From positions 1,100,001 to 1,164,000 of the forward strand of contig NZ_CP118224.1 in NCBI RefSeq assembly GCF_030849025.1: a DNA stretch of 64,000 nt, in the 5' to 3' direction. Numbering within the stretch: the first letter of the stretch is position 1; every line of letters starts with the position of its first letter. Position numbers and translations under genes: made by a program. This document shows positions 51,709 to 60,598 of the stretch, one piece after another. Source of the DNA: Oceanimonas pelagia. GTDB taxonomy: Bacteria; Pseudomonadota; Gammaproteobacteria; Enterobacterales; Aeromonadaceae. The notes beneath the pieces were generated by a model. It saw only the letters and a list, made by a program, of their open reading frames with translations. It was not told the DNA's origin and made no database searches.

Positions 51709-53096
51709 CCCAAAGCTGGCGCCTCGGCGCCCTTGAGCTGGCGGCGGCCTACGCCGCCGGCACCCTGACCCCGCTGACGGTGGTCGAGGCGCTGGGCGAG
51801 CGTATCGCCCGGCTTAATCCCGAACTCAATGCCATTATCACTCTGAACCCGGCGGCCCGTGACGAGGCCGCTGCCGCCACCGCACGCTGGGCCGAGGGCC
51901 GGCCCCTGAGCCCCCTCGATGGTGTGCCGCTGACGGTCAAGGATCACCTCAACACGCTGGGGCTGGCGACCACCTGGGGTAACCGGGCCCTGGCCGGCAA
52001 TATCGCCACCGAGGAAGAGCTGGCGGTCTCCCGCTGCCGGGCCGCCGGGCTGGTGATCCTGGGCAAGACCAATGTGCCCGAGTTCACCCTGGAAGGCTAT
52101 ACCGACAACCGGCTGTTCGGCGTGACCCGCAACCCCTGGAACCCGGCACTGACGCCGGGGGGCTCCAGCGGCGGCGCGGTGGCAAGCCTGGCCGCGGGGC
52201 TGGCGCCGCTGGCGCTGGGCACCGACGGCGGCGGCTCCATTCGCCGGCCGGCGTCCCACACCGGCCTGGTGGGGCTCAAGCCTTCCATCGGCGCCGTGGC
52301 CCGGGCCGGCAGCCTGCCCCAGGTGATGCTCGACTTTGAAGTGGTGGGGCCGCTGGCCCGCAGCGCCGCCGATGCCGAGGCCCTGTACCGCATTATCAGC
52401 GGTCCCGATGTGCGGGATCCGGCGTCCTGGCGCGCTCGTCCCGAGATGCCTGCCCGCCCGTTGCGTATTCACTATGTGCCCCGTTTGGGCGAACAGCCGC
52501 TCGATGCGGAGATTGCCGCGAGCGTGGAGCAGGCGCTGGCGGTGTTTGCGCGCTTGGGGCACCGGGTGACTCAGGGGGAATTGCCGTTTTCTCTCGAGCC
52601 GGTGGACAGATTCTGGCCCATGATGGGGGCGGCGGCGGTGGCGGCCATTTTCCGGGCCTTTCCCGGGACCGAGTCCGAGGCCGCCGGGCGCTTTCGCGAT
52701 ATGGCCGGGCAGGGCCGGCAGCTGTCGGCCACCGACTATCTGTGCGGCCTGGACGGCATTGGCCGTTTTCGCCGTACCGTGGCCGAGGCCTTTCTTGATA
52801 TCGACATCATCATCACGCCCTCGGCGGCGGCCCTGCCCTGGCCGGCGGAGCAGCCCTATCCCGGCGAGATCGATGGCCGGCCGGTGGGTCCGCGGGGTCA
52901 TGCCATTTATACCGGCTGGGTGAATGCCTGCGGCCATCCGGCCATCAATTTGCCGGCGGCGCCGTCGGCGGACGGCCTGCCCATCGGTTTTCAGTTGGTG
53001 GCGGCCATGGGCCAGGACGCGCTGCTGCTGCGGCTGGCGGCGGAATATGAACAGCAACAAGCGGGCTGGCAGTGGCCGGCCCTGGCAGAAGGGTGA
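51687..53096 (+). CDS. Amidase-signature family hydrolase
   Basis: This protein has about 469 residues. The catalytic Ser-Ser-Lys set is visible: Lys85 in PLTVKDHLNTLG, cis-Ser161 in PGGSSGGAVAS, and Ser184 in GTDGGGSIRRPA. The start is debatable: the family-like sequence begins at TQSWRLG, but the codon before it is GTA. I selected GTG 51687, eight bases after GGAG and inside the end of dctM2. Substrates could be an N-carbamoyl or simple amide product of the hydantoinase step; this is inference. Confidence 0.85.
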   Translation: MAAQHDVTQSWRLGALELAAAYAAGTLTPLTVVEALGERIARLNPELNAIITLNPAARDEAAAATARWAEGRPLSPLDGVPLTVKDHLNTLGLATTWGNRALAGNIATEEELAVSRCRAAGLVILGKTNVPEFTLEGYTDNRLFGVTRNPWNPALTPGGSSGGAVASLAAGLAPLALGTDGGGSIRRPASHTGLVGLKPSIGAVARAGSLPQVMLDFEVVGPLARSAADAEALYRIISGPDVRDPASWRARPEMPARPLRIHYVPRLGEQPLDAEIAASVEQALAVFARLGHRVTQGELPFSLEPVDRFWPMMGAAAVAAIFRAFPGTESEAAGRFRDMAGQGRQLSATDYLCGLDGIGRFRRTVAEAFLDIDIIITPSAAALPWPAEQPYPGEIDGRPVGPRGHAIYTGWVNACGHPAINLPAAPSADGLPIGFQLVAAMGQDALLLRLAAEYEQQQAGWQWPALAEG

Positions 53097-53103
53097 CAAC
53101 AGG

Positions 53104-53883
53104 ATGAACACCATGGAACAACAAATCCAACCACAACAAATACAGCAAGCGGTGGCCCGGGTTCTGGCCGCCTATGAGAGCGGGCAGCAGTTTGACGCCG
53201 GTGAAGGGCCGCAAACGGTGGAGCAGGCCTATGCCATTCAGGATGGCGTGGCCCGTCACCTGTGGCCGGCACACCGTACCCATTGCTGGAAGGTGGGTGC
53301 GCCCGACCGGGACACCGAGCCCTACAGCGCGCCCATTCCGCCGCAGAAGGTATACGACAGCGGCGTGCGGCTCAGGGGGGATGACTTTCACATGATTGGC
53401 ATAGAAGCGGAGCTGGCCTTTCGGGTAACCAGAGCCCTGCCGGTGCGGGCCGAGGCCTACAGCGAGCAGGAAGTGCGGGCGGCGCTGGGGGAGCTGTGCG
53501 TGACCCTGGAGCTGGTGGATACCCGGCTCCAGCAATGGCAGCAAACCAGCGCCCTGTGGCGGCTGGCCGACAACCAGATCAGCGGCGGCCTGGTGGTGGG
53601 CAGTGGCATTAACGACTGGCAGGGCCGGGATCTGACTCTGCAGCCGGTGCAGCTGACGTTGAACGGTGAGGTGCTGGCGGATAAAAGCGGCGGCCATCCG
53701 CTGGCCGACCCGACCGTGCTGCTGACCTGGTCGGTGAATCATCTGGTGGCGCGCAGCCACGGGCTGGCCGTGGGGGATCTGATCACCACCGGCAGCTGGA
53801 CCGGCATGAAGTTTATCGAGCCCGGCGCCGATATTCGGGTGGTGTTCCCCGGCATCGGCGAGGTGGCGCTGACTATTGCATAA
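53104..53883 (+). CDS. 2-oxopent-4-enoate hydratase-like (FAA-hydrolase superfamily) protein
   Basis: This is a 259-residue protein. It shows AYAIQDGVARHLWPAHRTHCWKVGAP, MIGIEAELAFRV with the metal-binding acidic residues, ELVDTRLQQW, ADNQISGGLVVGSG, and HLVARSHGLAVGDLITTGSWTG. The family (MhpD/hydratase-decarboxylase type) adds water to 2-oxo-4-enoates in meta-cleavage-like catabolism. It comes at the end of the amidase operon, suggesting that a 2-oxo acid is formed in the pathway. The start ATG is inferred from AACAGG just upstream. Confidence 0.8.
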   Translation: MNTMEQQIQPQQIQQAVARVLAAYESGQQFDAGEGPQTVEQAYAIQDGVARHLWPAHRTHCWKVGAPDRDTEPYSAPIPPQKVYDSGVRLRGDDFHMIGIEAELAFRVTRALPVRAEAYSEQEVRAALGELCVTLELVDTRLQQWQQTSALWRLADNQISGGLVVGSGINDWQGRDLTLQPVQLTLNGEVLADKSGGHPLADPTVLLTWSVNHLVARSHGLAVGDLITTGSWTGMKFIEPGADIRVVFPGIGEVALTIA

Positions 53884-53904
53884 GCTGAATTAACCGGCGC
53901 CGGA

Positions 53905-54858
53905 GTGCCCGGTAAGGAGGACATCATCGCCTGGTTGCTTCCCGGCGGCCTGTGTGCCGCCATTGTTCTGGCCCTGCTGTTGCCGGGGCCCGGCGTCTGG
54001 CTGGCCCAGTGGCAGCCGCTGCCCTGGCTGGTGGCGGTGATCTTTCTGGTCAACGGCCTGCAGACCCAGGTGCGCGAGCTCAGGCCCGAGGCGGGCTTTG
54101 GCCGGGTGTTCGGCCTGGCGCTGGTGATCAGCCTGTTGCTGTCGCCGCTGCTGGGGGCGCTGCTGTATTACCACAGCGGGCTGGCACCGGGGCTGGCGCT
54201 GGGCCTGCTGGTGGTGTCTGTGGTGCCGCCGACCCTGTCGTCCTGCGTGGTGCTGACCCGGCTCAGCGGCGGCAACGCCCAGTGGTCGCTGTTTATGACC
54301 CTGGGGCTGAACCTGCTCGGCATCGTCACCATTCCGCTGATGCTCAGTCTGCTGATCGGCCGCAGCGGTGAACTGTCGCCCTGGTCCTTGCTGCACAAGC
54401 TGTCGCTGATGGTGCTGTTGCCTTTTGTGCTGGGCCTTTTGCTGCGGTTGGTGCTGGGCGGACGGGTGGTACACCGCTGGATGACGGTGGTGCCCACCCT
54501 GAGCGTGGTCACCACCGCCTGGATCACCCTGTCTACCAGCCGCCCGGCGCTGTTGCAGCTTGGCGGAGGTGATTTGCTGGCGCTGGCGCTCTGGTCACTG
54601 TTGCTGCACGGTGCTCTGCTGCTGGTATGCCGGCTGGCGGGACGCGGGCTGGCGCGGCCGGCGCGACTGGCGCTGTTGTTTACCGCCGCCCAGAAAACCA
54701 CGCCGGTGGCGGTGAGCGTGCTGGTGGCGATGAACGCCGCCGGCGGGCTGGCGGTGGTGGCCTGCCTGGTGTTTCACTTTATGCACATGCTGGCCGACTC
54801 CCTGCTGGCGTCGCGTATTGGCGCGCGAACCGCGGCCCTGACGCGGGCCGGGGCTTAG
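53905..54858 (+). CDS. SBF-like (bile acid:Na+ symporter superfamily) transporter, YfeH-like
   Basis: This is a 317-residue membrane protein with about nine or ten helices. It contains FLVNGLQTQVRELRPEAGFG, VVSVVPPTLSSCVVLTRLSGGNAQWSLF (the conserved crossover region), and FTAAQKTTPVAVSVLVAMN. The family moves organic anions with sodium. The start is unclear: the strong AAGGAGG at 53914-53920 is followed by in-frame ATC codons, not ATG, so either the GTG at 53905 or a rare ATC start is used. It closes the catabolic island. Confidence 0.8.
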   Translation: MPGKEDIIAWLLPGGLCAAIVLALLLPGPGVWLAQWQPLPWLVAVIFLVNGLQTQVRELRPEAGFGRVFGLALVISLLLSPLLGALLYYHSGLAPGLALGLLVVSVVPPTLSSCVVLTRLSGGNAQWSLFMTLGLNLLGIVTIPLMLSLLIGRSGELSPWSLLHKLSLMVLLPFVLGLLLRLVLGGRVVHRWMTVVPTLSVVTTAWITLSTSRPALLQLGGGDLLALALWSLLLHGALLLVCRLAGRGLARPARLALLFTAAQKTTPVAVSVLVAMNAAGGLAVVACLVFHFMHMLADSLLASRIGARTAALTRAGA

Positions 54859-56186
54859 CGTTCGGCGCTGAAGGTACAGCAAAACCGGGTCAGGCCCCGA
54901 TCCTGGGTTACCTCGATGGGGGCCCGGTGACCGTCGAGAATGGCCTTGACCAGGGCCAGCCCCAGCCCGTGGCCCGGGCTGTGCCGGCTGCGATCGCCCC
55001 GGTACAGGCGCTCAAAAATATGGGGCAGATCGGTCTCGCTGATGCCGACGCCGGTGTCTTCCACCATCACTTCAATGTTTTGCCGGTTGCGTCTGGCCGT
55101 CAGCCGCACCCGGCCGCCGGGTTCAGTGTACTTGATGGCGTTGTCGAGCAGATTGGCAAAGGCCTGGCGCAGGGCCTGGGGATCTCCTTGCGTGATCAGC
55201 CCGGTTGCCAGCCGGGTGGTCAGGTCAATGCCCTTGTCCTCGGCGGCCAGCTCGTACAGTTCGGCCACCTCTTTCAGCAACCGGCCCAGATCGCAGGGCT
55301 CGAGCCGGGCCGGATCCAGCCCCTGCTCGGCGGCGGTGATCGCCAGCAGGTAATCGAGCTGGGTTTGCATGCGCTGATTCTCCTCGGCGCAGTCGAGCAG
55401 GCTGTCGTGCCAGCGTTGCGGATCCGTGCTTGCCAGCGCCTGCTCCAGGCTGAGGCGCTGGCGGGTCAGTGGCGTGCGCAGATCGTGGGCGGCGCTGTCG
55501 AGGGCGTGGCGCAGCCCGCTCACCAGCCGGTGAATGCGCGCCATTTGCTGGTTGAACAGCAGAGTCAGCTGGCCCAGCTCGGTGCGGTGCGAGGCGGTGG
55601 GTGGCACCGGGCAGTCAAGGCCGTCCCGCTGCAGGCTGCCAATGCGGTGAATAAGGGTGCGAATGGGGCGCAGGGTGCGCCGGGTGAGCCAGGCCACCAG
55701 CCCCAGGCTTATCAGCAGCATGGGCAGCAACAGTTGCAGCATGGTCTGGCGGTAGCGGGCCAGATCCTGCTGGCGGGGGCCGGCGGACAGGGCCACCTGC
55801 AGCCGGTAGCCGTCCAGGGTGCGGCCCTGGTGCCAGCTGCCATCACTCAGCTGGCCGTCGGCCCGGGGAGGCAGGGCGGGGCCGGCGCTGAACAGCAACT
55901 GCCCGGTCGGATTGGTAAAGCGCACCCGGTAGTGGCTCAGCAGCAGAAATTCCCGGTCCCGCTCCAGCACGTGCAGCAGCTTGTCGGGGCCGGCGTCGTT
56001 GCTGATGCGCTGGTAGTTGTCGAGCAGGGTGGCCACCAGTTGTCTGTCCTTGCCGAGCAGGCGTGAGCCCAGCAGGTGCTCCCCGGCCAGCAGCAGGCCG
56101 CCGGTGACCAGGGTCATCAGTACCAGATACCAGAGGGTGAGGGTCAGGCCGGTGGTAAAGCGGGGTTTAATCGGTGCGCAGGACAT
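54855..56186 (-). CDS. Sensor histidine kinase of an OmpR-type system
   Basis: This is a 443-residue protein. There is one N-terminal membrane segment at 13-35 and a second at 150-167, with a periplasmic domain of about 115 residues between. A HAMP-like linker follows. The kinase core has His234 in SAAHDLRTPLTRQRL, with NLLDNAIKYTEPGG and DTGVGISE plus GHGLGLALVKAI. I chose ATG 56186, which overlaps the response-regulator gene by 20 bp. The stimulus is unknown; the organisation resembles QseC/PmrB-like kinases. Confidence 0.9.
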   Translation of the reverse strand: MSCAPIKPRFTTGLTLTLWYLVLMTLVTGGLLLAGEHLLGSRLLGKDRQLVATLLDNYQRISNDAGPDKLLHVLERDREFLLLSHYRVRFTNPTGQLLFSAGPALPPRADGQLSDGSWHQGRTLDGYRLQVALSAGPRQQDLARYRQTMLQLLLPMLLISLGLVAWLTRRTLRPIRTLIHRIGSLQRDGLDCPVPPTASHRTELGQLTLLFNQQMARIHRLVSGLRHALDSAAHDLRTPLTRQRLSLEQALASTDPQRWHDSLLDCAEENQRMQTQLDYLLAITAAEQGLDPARLEPCDLGRLLKEVAELYELAAEDKGIDLTTRLATGLITQGDPQALRQAFANLLDNAIKYTEPGGRVRLTARRNRQNIEVMVEDTGVGISETDLPHIFERLYRGDRSRHSPGHGLGLALVKAILDGHRAPIEVTQDRGLTRFCCTFSAER

Positions 56187-56841
56187 AGCCAATGCCTCTC
56201 AGGGTATGCAGCAATTTTGGGGTCTGGCCCTTGTCTATCTTGTTGCGCAGCCGGCATACCAGCACGTCCACCACATTGGTCTGGGGATCAAACTGGTAAT
56301 CCCACACCTGCTCCAGGATCTGGGTGCGGGACACCACCCGGCCCTGCTGGCGCAACAGCAGCTCCAGCAGCACCAGCTCTCTGGGCTGCAGGGCCAGCCT
56401 GTGCTCGCCCCGCCAGGCCAGTTTGCGGGATGAATCCAGGCGCAAATCCGCCAGTTGCAGCACATCCTGCGCCAGCGCCGGCTGGTGCCGGCGCAGCAGC
56501 GCCTCGATACGGGCCAGCAGCTCGCTGAAGGCAAAGGGCTTGGTCAGATAGTCGTCGCCGCCCAGGCGCAGCCCCTGCACCCGGTCGTCCACCGAGCGAC
56601 GGGCGCTCAGCAGCAGAATGGGAAAACCGGCGCCCTGGCCGCGCCAGTCCTGTACCAGCTCAAGTCCGTCCCGGCCCGGTAGCATGATATCGACAATGGC
56701 CAGGGCGGGGGGCTGCTCCAGCGCCAGGGGGGCGGCGTCTTCGGCCCGGCTGCAGTGCTGCACCCGGTAGCCCTGCTCGGTCAGGCCGCGGGCAAGAAAG
56801 GTGGCAATCTTGTCATCATCTTCAACCAGCAACAGCTCCAT
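56167..56841 (-). CDS. OmpR/PhoB-family response regulator
   Basis: This 224-residue protein has receiver residues Asp8-Asp9-Asp10 (EDDD), phospho-acceptor Asp51 in AIVDIMLPGRDGL, and Lys101 in YLTKPF. It has a winged-helix effector (LVLLELLLRQQGRVVSRTQILEQVW, NVVDVLVCRLRNKID). I chose ATG 56841, preceded by GGAG at suitable distance. It is co-transcribed with the kinase. It is divergent from a secreted heme-binding-like protein that could be among its targets. Confidence 0.9.
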   Translation of the reverse strand: MELLLVEDDDKIATFLARGLTEQGYRVQHCSRAEDAAPLALEQPPALAIVDIMLPGRDGLELVQDWRGQGAGFPILLLSARRSVDDRVQGLRLGGDDYLTKPFAFSELLARIEALLRRHQPALAQDVLQLADLRLDSSRKLAWRGEHRLALQPRELVLLELLLRQQGRVVSRTQILEQVWDYQFDPQTNVVDVLVCRLRNKIDKGQTPKLLHTLRGIGYVLRTD

Positions 56842-56987
56842 GGCCGGGGTCTCCGTAGTGGGCATGGCGCACATTGTACCGCCATCGAGACGGGTGGCCA
56901 TGAACCTTTCCATTCTGTAATGCGGCGGCAAGGCAGCCGCAAGGCTGGCCGGCTATAGTGACAGGGTCATTTACAAGGAGAAGCGTT

Positions 56988-57458
56988 ATGAAAAAAGTTC
57001 TCGCCGTGCTGGTGCTGGCCAGCCTGGGTGTACAGGCCCAGACCGTGAACACCCAAGTGCTGACCACCGACACCGCGCTGAAGCTGGTGAGCGAAGGCAT
57101 CAGCCAGTGCGCCAAAGACGGCTATAACGTGACCGTGGCGGTAGTGGATCGCAGCGGCACCCTCAAGGCCCTGGGCCGTCATGAGAACGCCGGCCCGCAT
57201 ACCGTTGAAAGCGCCCGCAAGAAGGCCTTCACCTCCGCCTCCATGGGGGTGGTGACCGCCGAGCTGGCCAACAATATCGCCGACAAGCCGGCGCTGTTTG
57301 GCCTGCGCGAAATGCACCCGGATATGCTGATCCTGGGCGGCGGCCTGCCCATTCGTGTGAATGACCAGCTGGTGGGTGGCATTGGCATCGGCGGCGCGCC
57401 CGGTGGTCACCTGGATCAGGCCTGCGCCGACGCGGCCCTGAAAGCGGTACTGCAGTAA
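56988..57458 (+). CDS. Secreted GlcG/HbpS-family protein
   Basis: This 156-residue protein has a signal peptide (MKKVLAVLVLASLGVQA). The GlcG/HbpS fold is recognised by YNVTVAVVDRSGTLKALGRHENAGPHTVESARKKAFTSAS and LGGGLPIRVNDQLVGGIGIGGAPGGHLDQACADAAL. Relatives bind heme or small acids, and HbpS interacts with a sensor kinase. It lies divergent from the response-regulator operon, which makes a sensing partnership an interesting possibility. The ribosome site is AGGAGAAG. Confidence 0.8.
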   Translation: MKKVLAVLVLASLGVQAQTVNTQVLTTDTALKLVSEGISQCAKDGYNVTVAVVDRSGTLKALGRHENAGPHTVESARKKAFTSASMGVVTAELANNIADKPALFGLREMHPDMLILGGGLPIRVNDQLVGGIGIGGAPGGHLDQACADAALKAVLQ

Positions 57459-57473
57459 GTCTGGCCGAGCGGC

Positions 57474-60431
57474 CTAGCGGGTGCCGCTCAACCACTCCAG
57501 CAGCGCCTGCTCCGGCATGGGGCGGGCCATGAGAAAGCCCTGAAAGGCCGGACAGCCCAGCCGCTGCAGCTGGTCGCGCTGGGCTTCGGTTTCCACCCCT
57601 TCCGCCACCACCGTCATGTTCAGCTCACGGGCCAGCGCCAGAATGCAGGCGATAATGGCCCTGTCTCGCGGCGCCGTGTCCACATGGCGAATAAAGGCCC
57701 GGTCGAGCTTGAGCTCGTCCACCGGCAGCTCCTTCAGGTAGGCAAAGGAGGAATAGCCGGTGCCGAAGTCGTCGATGGACAGCCCCAGCCCCAGCTCCTT
57801 CAGCCGGGCCATGCGGGTGCGGCTTTCGGTGAGGTTTTCCAGGATCACGCTTTCGGTCACCTCCAGGGTCAGCCGGTGCCGGCAGGCGGGAAACTGCAGC
57901 AGCAGGGTTTCCAGCCGGGTGGTGAAGTCGGGGCTGTGAAAGTGGCGGGCACTGATGTTGACCGACAGCCGTTCTGGCCCGCTGCCATGACGGTGCCAGT
58001 GTTGCAGCCGCTCGCAGGCCCGGGCCAGCACCCAGTTGCCGATGTCGCAGATCAGCGAGGTTTCCTCGGCTACCGGAATGAAATGGCCGGGGGGAATGGG
58101 CGGCTGGCCCGGTGGCTGCCAGCGCAACAGCGCTTCCACACCGGTGACACCATGGCCGTTCAGGCTGACCTGAGGCTGAAAGTGCAGCGCCAGCTCCTCG
58201 TTTTTCAGGGCCTGCTGCAGGGCATTGGACAGCCGCAGCCGCTCCTGTACCTCTTCCGCCATTTCCGGGCTGAAAAACACATGGCTGCCCGGGGCGATGC
58301 GCTTGGCCATGTGGGTGGCGGTATCGGCCTGGCGCAAATATTCTTCCAGCTCGACCCCGGTGGCGGGAAACAGGCTGATGCCGGCGCTGATGCTCAGGTG
58401 CAGGCGCAGCCCGTCCAGCTCAAAGGGCAGCGAGAACAGCTCGTTGAGGGCCTTGGCCAGTTGCTCGGTGCGGGTTTTGGTAGCGGAATAGCCGTGGCCC
58501 AGGCGCGGGCACAGCAGCACGAATTCGTCGCTGGCAATGCGTGCCAGGCTGAAGTCGTCGTGCTGGTCACAGAACTGCTGCAGCCGCCCGGCCACCTGCA
58601 CCAGCAGCCGGTCTCCCAGGCCGTAGCCGAGGGAGTCGTTGATGTTCTTGAAGCCATCCAGATCCAGCAGCAACAGGGCGCCCCGGCTGGACTCGAGCTC
58701 GGCCAGCGCCACCGTGTGATGAATGTGCTCCACCATGAAACGGCGGTTGTGCAGGCCGGTAAGCTCGTCGAAATAGGCCATTTTCTCGATGCGCTCGCGG
58801 CTGGCCTTCTGCTCGGAAATGTCCTCGGCGTGGCACACATAATGGCGCAGTCCCAGGCCGTCCTGCATGCGGCTGATACGCAGGTTCACCGGCAGAGAGC
58901 GGCCATCGGCCCGGGCCAGCCGCTGCTCGCCCTGCCACCATCCTCTGTGGTGCAGCGCCCGCAGGATCACGCCGACCTCCGCCGTATCCGTGTCCTTGTC
59001 CCGTAGTGACAGCAGGCTGGTGCCCACCAGGCTGTCCGGCTCCAGGCCGCACATGTGGGCAAAGGCCTGGTTGGCCCGCTGAATGCGCATGCGTTCGTTG
59101 GCGATGAAAATGCCTTCCCGGGTTTCAAAGGCGGCGGCGGCCACCATCAGCTGTTCCTGATCGCGCCGGTGCCTGAGCTCGGCGGCCACTCTGGGCTCCA
59201 GTTGGGACAGCAGCGCCGTGATGCCTTCGCTGTCGGTCAGGGGCCGGTCGAACAGCAGCACCAGTACCCCCAGGGGCTGACCGTCGCTGTCCTTGAGGGA
59301 GAGGCCGGCGTAGGCCTGCATGCCCTGCTCGCTCAGCATGGTGTCGCCGGGAAAGCGTTCGGCAATACCGCAGGGGTGAATGCATACCCGCTCCCGGCTG
59401 TGGCGGCTGAAGGCGCAGGGCGTGCCGGCCAGATCGTAGGTAAAGGGCGGGCACAATTCCCCCTTCAGGTGGCAGGCGATGGCCTGCACCCGTTCCGCTC
59501 GCGGGTGCTGCAGTCCGGCCAGCACCATGCTGGCGCCGGTGAGGCTGGCCAGCTGCAGCATCAGCCGGTTGAAAAAGTCCTGCCCGGTGTGGCGGCACAG
59601 CAGCGGCATCAGCCGGGCCATGATGTCGTCGGCATAGCGGGAAGGCGGGGGCAAAGCCGGGGCTTGCTCCAGGACCTGGGCGATGCGCGTGGCCAGGGAA
59701 GCCACAAACTGCAGGTCGGTGGCGGACATGGGCCCGTGGGCCTGGGCATATTCCAGGCTGAGCAGGCCGCCGGGGCCGCCGGCAAAGGGCAGGGGCATAT
59801 CCAGCCGGTGGCGAATGCCGTCGGTGGCCAGGTAATCAAAGGCGCTCAGCAGGGGTTGCTCGGCACAGTTGCCAAAACTGAGTCCGCCGCGCTGGTGCAG
59901 GGTGCGCAGATAGCGGCGGTCGGCCCGTACCGGGCGCAGGGCAAAGGGCAGGCCCTGGCTGTAGAGCGGGCGCAGCAGTTCCTCGGCCTCGTAATGGCGC
60001 CACAATATAATGCGGTCCGGTTGCAGTTGCTCACCGAGAATATCCAGCAGCGCGGGCAGAGAGGCCTGGCTGTCGTCCGGTTGCTGGCGCCACTGACGCT
60101 GCAGTTGCCACTCCAGCAGCCCTTGTTCGTCACGGGTTTCCTGCCGGCGGATGTCGGCGCTCACCAGCCAGTGGCCATGCTCCACCGGGGCCAGATGACA
60201 CCGCCAGCGCCGGCCGCCCACGGTCAGTCCCAGCCGCGTGGCTTGGCCGGCCTGGCAGGCCTGTTCAAGGCGTTGACGATCGCCCTGCTCCAGGCCGGCA
60301 AGCAGTGAAGAGCCGGGCTCGAACAAGCCAATATCGGCGGGCAGGGGAGTCAGCGGGTGCAGGTGAAATTGCGGATCCAGCCTGAAAAAGCACAGGGTAT
60401 GCTGGGCCTGGGATAGCGCAGGCAACGACAT
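57474..60431 (-). CDS. GAF-PAS-GGDEF-EAL cyclic-di-GMP signalling protein
   Basis: This protein has about 985 residues; I chose ATG 60431 (AAGGA upstream). It has no membrane segment. GAF-like regions span roughly 140-460, and a PAS domain follows at about 465-590 (ANERMRIQRANQAFAHMCGLEPD). The GGDEF domain starts MAYFDELTGLHNRRFM. Its active-site motif is degenerate, ASDEF at 633-637, so cyclase activity is doubtful. The EAL domain is intact: GVEALLRW with Glu766, ENLTESRTRMARLKELG, DDFGTGYSSFAYLKELPVDELK and VAEGVET. It is expected to degrade cyclic di-GMP, tuned by the sensory domains. Confidence 0.9.
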   Translation of the reverse strand: MSLPALSQAQHTLCFFRLDPQFHLHPLTPLPADIGLFEPGSSLLAGLEQGDRQRLEQACQAGQATRLGLTVGGRRWRCHLAPVEHGHWLVSADIRRQETRDEQGLLEWQLQRQWRQQPDDSQASLPALLDILGEQLQPDRIILWRHYEAEELLRPLYSQGLPFALRPVRADRRYLRTLHQRGGLSFGNCAEQPLLSAFDYLATDGIRHRLDMPLPFAGGPGGLLSLEYAQAHGPMSATDLQFVASLATRIAQVLEQAPALPPPSRYADDIMARLMPLLCRHTGQDFFNRLMLQLASLTGASMVLAGLQHPRAERVQAIACHLKGELCPPFTYDLAGTPCAFSRHSRERVCIHPCGIAERFPGDTMLSEQGMQAYAGLSLKDSDGQPLGVLVLLFDRPLTDSEGITALLSQLEPRVAAELRHRRDQEQLMVAAAAFETREGIFIANERMRIQRANQAFAHMCGLEPDSLVGTSLLSLRDKDTDTAEVGVILRALHHRGWWQGEQRLARADGRSLPVNLRISRMQDGLGLRHYVCHAEDISEQKASRERIEKMAYFDELTGLHNRRFMVEHIHHTVALAELESSRGALLLLDLDGFKNINDSLGYGLGDRLLVQVAGRLQQFCDQHDDFSLARIASDEFVLLCPRLGHGYSATKTRTEQLAKALNELFSLPFELDGLRLHLSISAGISLFPATGVELEEYLRQADTATHMAKRIAPGSHVFFSPEMAEEVQERLRLSNALQQALKNEELALHFQPQVSLNGHGVTGVEALLRWQPPGQPPIPPGHFIPVAEETSLICDIGNWVLARACERLQHWHRHGSGPERLSVNISARHFHSPDFTTRLETLLLQFPACRHRLTLEVTESVILENLTESRTRMARLKELGLGLSIDDFGTGYSSFAYLKELPVDELKLDRAFIRHVDTAPRDRAIIACILALARELNMTVVAEGVETEAQRDQLQRLGCPAFQGFLMARPMPEQALLEWLSGTR

Positions 60432-60598
60432 GATGGGGGCGTCCTTGTTCTTGCAAGCCGTGAAACTGTCTTGTGGTGACCATGATGAGGGCCATTGTAA
60501 CGCATTGCGAAAAGCCGCGTCAGGGGTTATTTTATTAGTGGTTTCTAAATTAATGCCTGCTTGTAAAACGAGTTTCATCCTGAAAACGGGGGCCTGTG

